This document shows positions 22,299-30,026 of a DNA stretch of 32,933 bases, piece by piece. Within the stretch, counting starts at the first letter, position 1, and every line of letters begins with the position of its first letter. The notes below the pieces were generated by a model. The model was not told where the DNA came from, did not search any database, and saw nothing but the letters and a program-made list of their open reading frames with translations. The stretch is from an uncultured Eubacteriales bacterium (GTDB lineage Bacteria > Bacillota > Clostridia > Oscillospirales > CAG-272): the NCBI GenBank assembly GCA_934378145.1, contig CAKXXW010000020.1, forward strand, positions 1 through 32,933, read 5' to 3'. A program made the position numbers and the translations under genes.

Positions 22299-22967
22299 AT
22301 GGAGACCCTTGAAAAACGGTCGGTGCAGATGTCGGACTCGATAATCATTGCCGTGATCGTGGCGCTCTCGGGCGGATTTCAGGACGCCTATACCTACTTC
22401 TGCCGCGACGGAGTTTTTGCGAACGCGCAGACCGGAAATATCGTGCTTATGAGTACCTCGCTCTTCCGCGGGGAGTTTATGAAGAGTCTCAAGTACATTT
22501 TCCCGATAGTCGCCTTCTTCCTCGGCACTTTCATCGCCGAAGGAGTGAGGCACAAGTTCGGGGCGGTGTCGCGTATTCACTGGCGGCAGATAATAGTCAT
22601 CGCAGAGATAGTCCTGCTCTTCGGGGTGGGCTTTATGCCCGCTGCGCTGACACCGGTGGCGAATGTGCTTGTCTCTTTTGTCTGCGCGATGCAGGTACAG
22701 ACCTTCCACAAGGTGCGCGGCCATGTCTATGCAAGCACGATGTGCATAGGAAACCTGCGCAGCGGGTCGGAGGCTCTGAATCACTATTTCAGGACGCGCG
22801 AGAAGAAATACCTTCACACCTTCGGCACATACCTGACGGTCATCTCAGCCTTCGCCGTCGGAGCGGGACTCGGGAGCGTTCTGACCTCGATCCTCGGGAT
22901 CCAGGCGATATGGTGCTGCTGTGGGCTGCTTTTCGTCGGTTTTTGCGTAATGTTAAGGCAACCTTAA
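22299..22967 (+). CDS. YoaK family (DUF1275) membrane protein
   Basis: A 222-residue protein with about six hydrophobic segments. DUF1275 signatures are ALSGGFQDAYTYF near the start, FANAQTGNIVLMSTSLFRG, and AMQVQTFHKVRGHVYASTMCIGNLRSG (the family's conserved MQ...R-G...TT...GN block). The function of the family is not established; small-molecule transport or signalling has been suggested only by topology. AAAGGA precedes the ATG. It has its own promoter; its last codons overlap the first of three direct repeats in the promoter of the following two-component system. Confidence 0.88.
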   Translation: METLEKRSVQMSDSIIIAVIVALSGGFQDAYTYFCRDGVFANAQTGNIVLMSTSLFRGEFMKSLKYIFPIVAFFLGTFIAEGVRHKFGAVSRIHWRQIIVIAEIVLLFGVGFMPAALTPVANVLVSFVCAMQVQTFHKVRGHVYASTMCIGNLRSGSEALNHYFRTREKKYLHTFGTYLTVISAFAVGAGLGSVLTSILGIQAIWCCCGLLFVGFCVMLRQP

Positions 22968-22995
22968 GGCTGACTTTAGGCTTCCGCGCTATAAT
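22953..22995 (+). promoter_or_regulatory. two-component system promoter with three direct repeats (11-bp period)
   Basis: TTAAGGC, TTAAGGCT and TTTAGGCT begin at 22953, 22964 and 22975, exactly 11 bp apart, in place of a -35 box; TATAAT follows at 22990-22995. Tandem repeats with one helical-turn spacing next to the -35 are typical of OmpR/PhoB-family activator sites. The same last repeat and spacing recur at 25650-25670. Confidence 0.82.
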
Positions 22996-23030
22996 TATTA
23001 CATAATGTATAATATCGGGAGGACAGCCTT

Positions 23031-23699
23031 ATGAGACTGCTTGTAGCCGAAGACGATCCGAGGCTGCTTCGGACGCTTATTCACATATTTGAATCGAACC
23101 GCTACTCGGTCGACGGGGTGGAGAACGGCAATGATGCCTATGACTATGCCTCGACGGGCGAGTACGACGGTTATGTTTTTGATATAATGATGCCGGGAGA
23201 GGACGGGCTTTGCGTTCTGCGCAGGCTCCGACGCGAGGGAAACCGCGTACCGGCACTTTTTCTCACGGCAAGGACAGAGGTCTCGCAGAGGGTCGAGGGA
23301 CTTGATGCGGGAGCCGACGACTACCTTGCGAAGCCCTTCTCGACGCAGGAGCTTCTCGCGCGTGTACGGGCGATGCTCCGCCGCAAGGATAACTTTACGC
23401 CCGACCTGCTCACCTTCGGCGGGACCTCGCTCAACCGCTCGACCTACGAGCTTATCTGCGACGGTAAGGCTGTGCCGCTGAGCGGCAGGGAATTCAGCAT
23501 ACTCGAGCTGCTCATGTGCCACCCCGGAAAGGTCATCCCGACCGAGAGGTTTATCGAGAATATCTGGGGATACGAGACTTCGGTCGACACGAGCGTGGTG
23601 TGGGTCCATATATCGAATATCAGGAAAAAGCTCGACTCTCTCGGCTCGCCGCTGAAAATAAGGTTCGTGCGCGGAGCGGGATACATTCTGGAGGACTGA
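23031..23699 (+). CDS. OmpR/PhoB-family response regulator
   Basis: A 222-residue DNA-binding response regulator. The receiver domain has the acidic pocket EDD (7-9), the phospho-acceptor Asp51 in FDIMMPG, Thr79 and Lys101 in LAKPF. The C-terminal winged helix has LSGREFSILELLMCHPGKVIPTERFIENIWGYE and VWVHISNIRKKL, typical of OmpR-type. GGGAGG precedes the ATG. It is one base from the histidine kinase gene, so the pair forms an operon. The direct repeats in its own promoter suggest autoactivation, and identical repeats before the VTC operon suggest that as a target. Confidence 0.95.
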   Translation: MRLLVAEDDPRLLRTLIHIFESNRYSVDGVENGNDAYDYASTGEYDGYVFDIMMPGEDGLCVLRRLRREGNRVPALFLTARTEVSQRVEGLDAGADDYLAKPFSTQELLARVRAMLRRKDNFTPDLLTFGGTSLNRSTYELICDGKAVPLSGREFSILELLMCHPGKVIPTERFIENIWGYETSVDTSVVWVHISNIRKKLDSLGSPLKIRFVRGAGYILED

Positions 23700-23700
23700 T

Positions 23701-24954
23701 ATGATATACAGGCTCAGAAAAAAGTTCATTATCATATGTACTGTCTCGATAGTTGCGGTCTTTGCCGTTATGTTTTCTCTGATATGTCTTTTCAGCGCGG
23801 TGTCGATGAATTCGACTCTCGACACGCTGACCGACGCGATCTCGGAGGGCAAAGGACGATTTCCCGACTCGTTTGACAAAGCCCCGACCGCGCCCCCGGA
23901 CGACAAGGGCGACAAGAAGCCCGACGGGATCATAAACGGCGAGACGAGGTTCAGCACGCGGCATTTCACGGTAGATTTTGACGAAGAGGGAGAGGTCGTC
24001 CGAGTAAACACGGAGGCTATCCACACGGTCGACGAGGACACGGCAGAAGACTATGCCGAGGATGTGCTTGAGGGCAAAAAAGCGCGCGGCTGGTACAAGA
24101 ATTTCCGCTACAAGGTCTATCGGGCCGAGAAAGGTAGCTCGGTGACCTTCGTCGATGCGAGCATGAACCGTGCGCAGGCGAGGAGCTTTATCTTCTCGAC
24201 ATTCACGGTGCTTGCGGTGAGCTTTGCAGTAGTGCTTCTTCTGATAATCATACTCTCAAAGCGCGCGGTGAGGCCGACTGCCGAGAGCTACGAAAAGCAG
24301 AAGCAGTTCATCACCGACGCAAGCCATGAGCTGAAGACGCCGCTGACGCTCATCCTTGCCGATCTCGATATTGCCGAGACGGAGCTCGGAAAGAGCGAAT
24401 GGCTCGACGACATAAGGGCTGAGGGCGGAAGGATGGCGGAACTTGTCTCGCAGATGGTGACCCTGACCCGGATGGACGAGGGGCAGCCGAGGCTCGTGAT
24501 GTCGCGCTTTTCGCTTTCGGACACTCTGCTTGATACTGTGTCGGAGTTTGAGGCGCTCGCAAGGTCGAAGGGAAAGAACCTTGACTCTGATGTCGCCGCG
24601 GATATTATGACCGAGGGCGACGAGGCCGCGATACGGAGGCTTCTCTCGATCCTGCTTGACAACGCGGTGAAATACTGCGACGCGGGGGGAGAGATAAAGG
24701 TAAGGCTCGTGTCAAAGCACAGGAGCTGTATCCTTACCGTAGAGAACAGCTATGCCGCCGCGGAGCAGGTCGAGATAGGACGGCTCTTTGACCGTTTCTA
24801 CCGAGCCGACAAGGCGAGAACGGCGGGAAGCGGCTTCGGGATCGGGCTTTCGATAGCGAAGGCGACCGTGACGGCGCACAAGGGCGAGATCGACGCCTAC
24901 CGCCCCGACGGCGCGCATATAGGCTTCCGGGTAAAGCTGAAGCAAACGAATTGA
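23701..24954 (+). CDS. sensor histidine kinase
   Basis: A 417-residue membrane kinase partner of the adjacent regulator. Two transmembrane segments (about 9-33 and 163-187) flank a ~130-residue extracellular sensor region rich in Asp, Lys and Pro with no domain I recognise. There is little or no HAMP linker before the H-box SHELKTPLT (His209). The ATP-binding domain has the N-box LLDNAVKY (Asn321), the F-box FDRFYRAD and the G-box GSGFGIGLSIAK; the usual DxGxG box is replaced by VENSYA, as in several Firmicutes kinases of this type. The ligand is unknown. The ribosome-binding site GGAGG lies in the end of the regulator gene. A strong terminator follows. Confidence 0.93.
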   Translation: MIYRLRKKFIIICTVSIVAVFAVMFSLICLFSAVSMNSTLDTLTDAISEGKGRFPDSFDKAPTAPPDDKGDKKPDGIINGETRFSTRHFTVDFDEEGEVVRVNTEAIHTVDEDTAEDYAEDVLEGKKARGWYKNFRYKVYRAEKGSSVTFVDASMNRAQARSFIFSTFTVLAVSFAVVLLLIIILSKRAVRPTAESYEKQKQFITDASHELKTPLTLILADLDIAETELGKSEWLDDIRAEGGRMAELVSQMVTLTRMDEGQPRLVMSRFSLSDTLLDTVSEFEALARSKGKNLDSDVAADIMTEGDEAAIRRLLSILLDNAVKYCDAGGEIKVRLVSKHRSCILTVENSYAAAEQVEIGRLFDRFYRADKARTAGSGFGIGLSIAKATVTAHKGEIDAYRPDGAHIGFRVKLKQTN

Positions 24955-24969
24955 ATAACAGATAAAAGT

Positions 24970-25005
24970 GACCTCCCGCAGACCGGAAACGGTCTGCGGG
25001 AGGTC
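24970..25005 (+). terminator. terminator of the two-component system operon
   Basis: A 16-bp perfect stem, GACCTCCCGCAGACCG / CGGTCTGCGGGAGGTC, loop GAAA, followed by TTTTGTG. Confidence 0.93.
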
Positions 25006-25041
25006 TTTTGTGAGTGCGACCGACGGGAGATTACGGGAGCT

Positions 25042-25086
25042 GCGGGGGCTTTCTTGGAAGAAAGCCCCCACCCCCAAAAGAACTTG
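25042..25086 (+). repeat. terminal hairpin module of the dispersed repeat
   Basis: GGGGGCTTTCTT / AAGAAAGCCCCC hairpin followed by ACCCCCAAAAGAACTTG, the same module as at 5564 and 25148, with different stem bases that still pair. A second small hairpin, GGGAGGATA/TATCCTCCC, lies at about 25102-25120. Confidence 0.75.
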
Positions 25087-25147
25087 AACAATGGTTTGTA
25101 GGGGAGGATATTATCCTCCCGAAAACAATACTTTTACGGGAGACTCA

Positions 25148-25394
25148 GGAAACTTTCTTCTAAGAAAGTTTCCCGAACCCTTCAAAGAATTTGCCGGCGG
25201 GCTATGGCAGTAAAGACTTGTCTCGCGGCATTTTGCCTGCGGCAAAACTAAGGTGTCTTTTTGAGGAAGCTCCTCAAAAGTCTGCAAGCAGCCTTTTTTC
25301 AGAGCTTCTCAAAAATCCCCCGAATTTCAGCGCTGTGCGCTGAAATTCAATGCTCGAGACAAGGGCGAAAACCGTTTGACCTTAAGGTGAAGTA
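25148..25394 (+). repeat. structured dispersed repeat, copy B
   Basis: About 247 bp aligned with 5564-5806. The same closing helix is present, TTGTCTCG (25218-25225) with CGAGACAA (25355-25362), as is the TTTTGCC-TGC-GGCAAAA hairpin. The second hairpin has arms TTTTTGAGGAAGCTC (25258-25272) and GAGCTTCTCAAAAA (25302-25315), unrelated in its stem to copy A but still paired; the third is GAATTTCAGCGC-TGT-GCGCTGAAATTC (25322-25348), again replaced in sequence. The conserved flanks are nearly identical between copies. Confidence 0.88.
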
Positions 25395-25450
25395 CGCCGA
25401 CAGGGCGAACGCACCGTTAAACCGAACGCGCACAGAACGAGAAGTTTTCA

Positions 25451-25572
25451 CCCGAAGCGTTTATCAAGTTTGGGTCAAGCCTTTTCAAAGGCTTGCGGGG
25501 TGTGGGGCGGCGCCCCGCGTCCCCCGTCGCCCTCCGCAGAGGGCTTGACCTAAACTTCAAAAACGCTTCGGG
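25451..25572. repeat. 122-bp element with 31-bp terminal inverted repeats
   Basis: The left arm 25451-25481 pairs with the right arm 25542-25572 with only two mismatches and one G-T pair over 31 bp. Inside are AAGCCTTT/AAAGGCTT, GGGGCG/CGCCCC and CCCTC/GAGGG hairpins. No gene is encoded; a 95-codon frame across it is chance. From memory similar GGGTCAAGCC sequences are common between genes of gut Clostridia, but this was not checked. Confidence 0.8.
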
Positions 25573-25638
25573 CTGAAGCCCGCTCGAAGTCAATGCTGCC
25601 GAAAATATTTTTCGCAACCTCCGAATTTTTTCTCTGCC

Positions 25639-25670
25639 TTTAGTGAGGCTTTAGGCTGACGCGGTATAAT
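25639..25670 (+). promoter_or_regulatory. VTC operon promoter with the two-component system's direct repeats
   Basis: TTTAGTGAGGC at 25639 and TTTAGGCTGAC at 25650 have an 11-bp period, followed by TATAAT at 25665-25670. The distance from TTTAGGCT to TATAAT is 15 bp, identical to the promoter at 22953-22995. Confidence 0.8.
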
Positions 25671-25703
25671 GGTCGCGTAAAGAAAAGAAAGGAGGCATCG
25701 ACG

Positions 25704-26414
25704 ATGGATTATCTGAGCTGCTTCAAACGCTATGAGATAAAGTACCTTCTCAGCCGCGATCAGTACCTCGCCGTGACCGATGCGATCTCCGGACGCGTCA
25801 AGCCCGACGAATACGGAAAAAGTACGATCTGCAACATCTATTACGACACACCCGACAAGAGACTTATCAGGCGTTCGCTCGAGGACCCCGTGTACAAGGA
25901 AAAGCTGAGGCTCCGCAGTTACGGCATCCCGTCCGATTCGGGGCGGGTCTTCCTTGAGATAAAGAAAAAGTACGACTCGGTCGTCTACAAGCGGCGCGAG
26001 GCGATGACCCTCCGCGATGCTCTTCGCTTTATCGACGCGCCCGTGCCGTTCTCACAGATAAGCTCCGAGATAGCCTACTTCATCGGCTATTACAGCCCGC
26101 TTTCGCCGTCGGTATTCCTCTCGTACTCGCGCGAGGCGTTCTTCGGAACGACGGATCCCGACCTTCGCATCACCTTCGATTCCGATATTCTCTGGCGTGA
26201 CAGGGATGTACGCTTTGACGCCGGTATCGGAGGAAGCCCCATTCTTCAGAACGGGGAGGTCCTTATGGAGGTGAAGATCGCCGGTGCGATGCCCCTCTGG
26301 CTTGCCGGAGTGATGTCGGATGCGGGAATCAGAAAGACCTCGTTTTCAAAATACGGCAGAGCCTATATGTCGATACTCGAAAGATCAAGAAGGGAGAAAC
26401 TGAATTATGCCTGA
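25704..26414 (+). CDS. VTC-domain polyphosphate polymerase family protein
   Basis: A 236-residue cytosolic protein with the VTC (triphosphate-tunnel) fold. Characteristic positions include KRYEIKYLLS at the N-terminus, IYYDTPDKRLI, KLRLRSYG, VFLEIKKKYDSVVYKRR, LSYSREAFF, LRITFDSDI and LMEVKIAGAMPLWLA, the charged residues that line the nucleotide and polyphosphate tunnel. In yeast the VTC domain makes polyphosphate from ATP; bacterial VTC proteins are assumed to do something similar but are less studied. Start has AAAGGAGG upstream. It overlaps the DUF4956 gene by 8 bp, a pairing common in Firmicutes, so the two products likely act together at the membrane. Confidence 0.93.
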   Translation: MDYLSCFKRYEIKYLLSRDQYLAVTDAISGRVKPDEYGKSTICNIYYDTPDKRLIRRSLEDPVYKEKLRLRSYGIPSDSGRVFLEIKKKYDSVVYKRREAMTLRDALRFIDAPVPFSQISSEIAYFIGYYSPLSPSVFLSYSREAFFGTTDPDLRITFDSDILWRDRDVRFDAGIGGSPILQNGEVLMEVKIAGAMPLWLAGVMSDAGIRKTSFSKYGRAYMSILERSRREKLNYA

Positions 26415-27096
26415 CCTGTTTGACAGCATCCTTGCGGAGGGGACACAGACGACCCTTACCGTCGGGAAATTCCTCATCTGTGTAGGTATCTCGCTCCTCG
26501 CGGGACTTATCTACTGCCTTGCAAGCTCGCTCTTCTCGCGGGAGAGCCGCAGCCTTCGCCTCTCGCTTTTCTTCCTGCCCGCGGTCATATGCGTGACGGT
26601 CATGATGGTGAACGGAAACCTCGGCATCGGGGTGGCTGTTGCCGGAGCCTTCTCGCTTGTGAGGTTCCGTTCGGCTCCCGGAAGTGCGAAGGAAATGGCT
26701 GTGATCTTCATGACGATGTGTACCGGCCTTATCACCGGAGTCGGATATATCGCATACGCGCTTCTTTTTACGGTAATAATGTGTGCTGTGCTGATACTTG
26801 CCCAGCTCGTGAGCGTGAAGCGCTCGAATACCGACCGGAGAAGGATCCTTAAGATCACGGTACCGGAGGATCTTGATTACGAGGGGATCTTTGACGACAT
26901 ATTCGACGGATATACCTCGTCGCATACTCTTGTCGGGGTGAAGACCTCGAACATGGGCAGCCTTTACAGACTGACATACGAGCTGACCCTTAAGGACGCG
27001 AAGAGCGCGAAGGCGTTCATCGACAGCCTCAGGGTCAGGAACGGAAATCTTGAAATATCTCTTCTGCGTCACGCCGACACGGAAGACGGAATTTAA
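26407..27096 (+). CDS. DUF4956 domain membrane protein
   Basis: A 229-residue protein with four hydrophobic segments (about 18-37, 49-66, 72-85 and 99-134) and a C-terminal soluble domain. FFLPAVICVTVMMVNGNLGIGVAVAGAFSLVRFRSAPGSAKEMAVIFMTMCTGLITGVGYI is the conserved DUF4956 core, with the invariant SLVRFRS. The cytosolic end (about 145-229) looks like a small alpha/beta domain. Function is not established; the constant partnership with VTC proteins suggests a membrane partner or exporter for polyphosphate. It overlaps the VTC gene by 8 bp and ends 13 bp before the next gene. Confidence 0.92.
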   Translation: MPDLFDSILAEGTQTTLTVGKFLICVGISLLAGLIYCLASSLFSRESRSLRLSLFFLPAVICVTVMMVNGNLGIGVAVAGAFSLVRFRSAPGSAKEMAVIFMTMCTGLITGVGYIAYALLFTVIMCAVLILAQLVSVKRSNTDRRRILKITVPEDLDYEGIFDDIFDGYTSSHTLVGVKTSNMGSLYRLTYELTLKDAKSAKAFIDSLRVRNGNLEISLLRHADTEDGI

Positions 27097-27109
27097 GGAG
27101 GCTTTTACT

Positions 27110-29038
27110 ATGAAGAAAAGGATCATTGCGCTGATAGCGCTGACGGTCGCACTGTTGACCTGCTTTATGAATTCCTGCGCCTTCGGTAACGGGGGACAGG
27201 GAAGTGCCGGCACCTCGGGCGACGCGGCATCCGACGGAGAAAATACGGGAAGCGGCACGACGGGGACGACTATCCCCGACGCCGATACCGTTGATGTCGA
27301 CAAGACAAAGTACAACTATGTGTTCGAGTCGTCGGAAGGCGGCAGCTACACCTACCGTGACGCCGAGAGCGGGAAGACCGCGACACTGACGGTCACATTC
27401 GTTTCGGGCACGGAAGGGGCGTTCACCGTGAAGGACAACACCCTGACCTTCTCGGGACTTGCCGCCGACAGCGTCTATGCGCTTTCGGGTGAATTTTACG
27501 GCAATATCGTCGTAAACGGCAATGAAGAATATAAGCTCGAGCTTGAGCTGAACGGATTTTCTCTGACCTCATACACCGAATGTCCGCTTCTTCTCACCGG
27601 ATGCGACAAGGTCACTCTGTCGGCGAAGAAGGGGAGCGGGAACTATGTTATCGACCTCCGCGACGCGACCGAGAACTACACCGGCTGTGTATATGCCGAC
27701 TGCGGTCTTGATATTCAGGGCAAGGGAACGCTTTATGTCGTGTCTGAAAACAACAACGGCATCCATACGAAGGACGACCTTACCGTAAAGAACCTTGTGT
27801 TGCAGGTCGAATGTGAGGACAACGCACTCAAGGGCAACGACGGCGTGACGGTCGAATCGGGAGAGCTTACGCTCATTGCAAGGAGCGGTGACGGAATAAA
27901 GACCTCGAACAGCGGGCTTTCAAAGAAGGGCAAGCAGAAGGGCAACATTGTCATATCGGGCGGAACTTTGAGCGTTTTTGCCGCCTGTGACGGACTTGAC
28001 GCCGCCTGTGATGTCCTGATCGACGAAAGCTCGGCGACAGTCAACCTCTCTGTCACGACGGGGAAGTACTCAAAGTACACCGCGACTTCTGCGACCTCTG
28101 ACCCGACCGCGACCTCGGCAGCTGCAGATGCGGCAGCGGCGGGCGCCCCCGAGCCCCCGAGCGGGGGCTTCGGTGGGGGCTTCGGCGGTGGCGGCAGACC
28201 CGGCGGTAACATGGGCGGCGGAAATACCGAGAAAAGCTCTGTTTCGGCAAAGGGAATAAAAGCCGCGAACGCCGTGGTCATCTCTGCCGGTACGATAAAT
28301 ATAACGGCGCATGACGACGCGATACACGCGAACAATGACACGGCGCTCGAGAGCGGCGCGGCGGCGAGCGGAAATGTCACTGTCAGCGGCGGAAGCCTTA
28401 CCCTTTTTTCGGCGGATGATGCGATTCACGCCGACGCGAAGGCGACAGTAACGGGCGGTACCGTAAACATCACGGGCTGCTACGAGGGTATCGAGGGTGC
28501 CTTCGTTGAGATCGGCGGCGGAAATATCACCGTCATATCAAGGGATGACGGACTCAACGGCACCTCGACGACGGGTGAGAGCATCGTGATCTCGGGCGGG
28601 ACGCTCTATGTCCTTGCCGGAGGCGACGGGGTCGATTCAAACAGCAAGACCTCGGGCGACGGGATACTCTTCTCGGGCGGCAACGCCGTGATAATCTCGA
28701 CCGGCAACGCCGTGATAATCTCGACCGGCAACGCCGATTCCTCGATAGATACCGAGAACGGCTACAAATACACCGGCGGAAATATCATCGGTATCGGTAA
28801 GAGCGGAGGCATGAGCCGCGAGTCGGCGGAATGTTCGCCTTCACTGAACTCTGTCGGCACTTCGGCGAATGTGAACCTTCAGAGCGGAGCGGTGCTTTAT
28901 GTCGAAGGTATGGCGAGCGTGAAGATGCCCGTGGCTCTGAATGCCTTCGTGGTCGTCCTCGGCAAGGAGGGAGCGAGTGTTTCCTCTTCCGCATCTTCGT
29001 CGGCGGAATTCGACGCCAACGGCGTTGCGTGGGGATAA
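27110..29038 (+). CDS. carbohydrate-binding domain (DUF4353-like) lipoprotein
   Basis: A 642-residue surface protein. The signal peptide MKKRIIALIALTVALLTCFMNSC ends in a plausible lipobox Cys. A Ser/Gly/Thr/Asp linker leads to a beta-helical region of repeated VTISGGTLxVxAxxDGIHTNxD units, as in the 'carbohydrate-binding domain-containing' family that accompanies VTC and DUF4956 genes. A flexible Pro/Gly segment (PEPPSGGFGGGFGGGG) splits the repeats at about residues 347-370. A perfect 24-bp tandem duplication at 28679-28726 gives GNAVIIST twice. The ATG at 27110 has AAGGAGG 9 bp upstream. CotH, often the fourth partner, is absent. The ligand is unknown. Confidence 0.88.
   Translation: MKKRIIALIALTVALLTCFMNSCAFGNGGQGSAGTSGDAASDGENTGSGTTGTTIPDADTVDVDKTKYNYVFESSEGGSYTYRDAESGKTATLTVTFVSGTEGAFTVKDNTLTFSGLAADSVYALSGEFYGNIVVNGNEEYKLELELNGFSLTSYTECPLLLTGCDKVTLSAKKGSGNYVIDLRDATENYTGCVYADCGLDIQGKGTLYVVSENNNGIHTKDDLTVKNLVLQVECEDNALKGNDGVTVESGELTLIARSGDGIKTSNSGLSKKGKQKGNIVISGGTLSVFAACDGLDAACDVLIDESSATVNLSVTTGKYSKYTATSATSDPTATSAAADAAAAGAPEPPSGGFGGGFGGGGRPGGNMGGGNTEKSSVSAKGIKAANAVVISAGTINITAHDDAIHANNDTALESGAAASGNVTVSGGSLTLFSADDAIHADAKATVTGGTVNITGCYEGIEGAFVEIGGGNITVISRDDGLNGTSTTGESIVISGGTLYVLAGGDGVDSNSKTSGDGILFSGGNAVIISTGNAVIISTGNADSSIDTENGYKYTGGNIIGIGKSGGMSRESAECSPSLNSVGTSANVNLQSGAVLYVEGMASVKMPVALNAFVVVLGKEGASVSSSASSSAEFDANGVAWG
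28679..28736 (+). repeat. 24-bp in-frame tandem repeat
   Basis: A 24-bp unit is present twice exactly (28679-28702 and 28703-28726) plus 10 bp of a third copy. It adds one GNAVIIST unit to a beta-helical repeat and could vary in number by slippage. Confidence 0.9.
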
Positions 29039-29053
29039 AAACCAAAAAAGCAC

Positions 29054-29082
29054 TTTACAAACACTTTCCTTTATGTTAAAAT
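29054..29082 (+). promoter_or_regulatory. promoter of the EEP-family gene
   Basis: TTTACA (29054-29059), 17-bp spacer, TAAAAT (29077-29082), lying after the lipoprotein stop codon. Confidence 0.78.
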
Positions 29083-29085
29083 TAA

Positions 29086-29118
29086 ACCGTCCGGAGACCG
29101 TTTCGGTAGCCGGACGGT
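29086..29118 (+). promoter_or_regulatory. hairpin at the predicted transcription start of the EEP-family gene
   Basis: ACCGTCCGG / CCGGACGGT outer stem with inner ACCG-TTT-CGGT. It may also end the upstream lipoprotein transcript, though only TTTT follows after AAAA. Confidence 0.6.
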
Positions 29119-29147
29119 AAAATTTTGATTTGGAGGGGTGAAATGAT

Positions 29148-29984
29148 ATGAGACTGATGTCAAACAATCAGTGGAAATGCGACAAAAACCGCGAGGCGTG
29201 GATAGAGCGGGGCGAGGACTGCTCGGCGGAGGCGCGTGTCGTCGGACTGACGAGGGCTTATCGAGAGATAATGCCCGATGTGATGGCGCTCCAGGAGGTC
29301 TCGACTCATATGGCGGAGCTTATGATGGCTGACCTTCGCGGACTTGATGTCAGATACGAATATATCTCGGGGGGAGACACTCCGCTCGTATATCGCCGCG
29401 ATAAGTATATCCTTCGCGAGTCGGGCTTCTTCCTTTACGACGCGGAGATCGAAGGGCTTGAGGGCAGCTTCAACAACAGCGAATCGAAGTCCTACGCCTT
29501 CGGTGTGTTTGAGGACAGAGAGAGCGGAAAGGTCTTCGCCGTGATGTCGACGCACCTCTGGTGGAAGTCTTCTAATCCCGCATCGAAGAACTATCAGGCG
29601 AACTCGAACGAGGCGAGAGCCTTTCAGATAAAGCTCGCCTGCGCGAAGATGAATGAGATAATGGCGAAGTATTCCTGCCCCGGGGTGATAATGGGCGATT
29701 TCAATGCGTCGGTAAACAGCCTTTGCCTTGAGGCAGCGTTCGCCGACGGCTGGAAAGAGGTACACGACATAGCGGAGGGCAAGCGCGACGAGACCCGCGG
29801 GCATCACCCCTGCGGTCCTTCGGGATATTCGCGCAACGAACCCGGTGAATTCCGCAGCGCCATAGATCATATAATCGTAAAGAACATCGGGGGTGTGAAG
29901 GTACACGATTTCTGCCGCCTTACCGATGAATGGTTCGACCCGATCTCGGATCACTACCCGCTTTTCGTCGATATTGATTTCTGA
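29148..29984 (+). CDS. endonuclease/exonuclease/phosphatase (EEP) family protein
   Basis: A 278-residue cytosolic protein with a complete EEP catalytic set: Asn in MSNNQW (6-7), Glu50 in ALQEVS, His136 in STHLW, Asp184 and Asn186 in MGDFNA, Asp240-His241 in AIDHI, and Asp268-His269 in SDHYPL. No signal peptide or zinc-site additions are seen. Members include DNA repair nucleases, sphingomyelinases and sugar-phosphatases; sequence similarity to the metal-dependent hydrolase/phosphatase branch is likely, but the substrate is unknown. GGAGGGG precedes the ATG. It lies in an operon with the following membrane protein gene. Confidence 0.9.
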   Translation: MRLMSNNQWKCDKNREAWIERGEDCSAEARVVGLTRAYREIMPDVMALQEVSTHMAELMMADLRGLDVRYEYISGGDTPLVYRRDKYILRESGFFLYDAEIEGLEGSFNNSESKSYAFGVFEDRESGKVFAVMSTHLWWKSSNPASKNYQANSNEARAFQIKLACAKMNEIMAKYSCPGVIMGDFNASVNSLCLEAAFADGWKEVHDIAEGKRDETRGHHPCGPSGYSRNEPGEFRSAIDHIIVKNIGGVKVHDFCRLTDEWFDPISDHYPLFVDIDF

Positions 29985-30026
29985 AGCGGAGCATACCCCG
30001 ATAATTTATTATAAGGAGGTACATAT

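Noticed and set aside
25261..25548. 95-codon frame
   Set aside because: It spans two structured repeats and has no ribosome-binding site or recognisable protein features.
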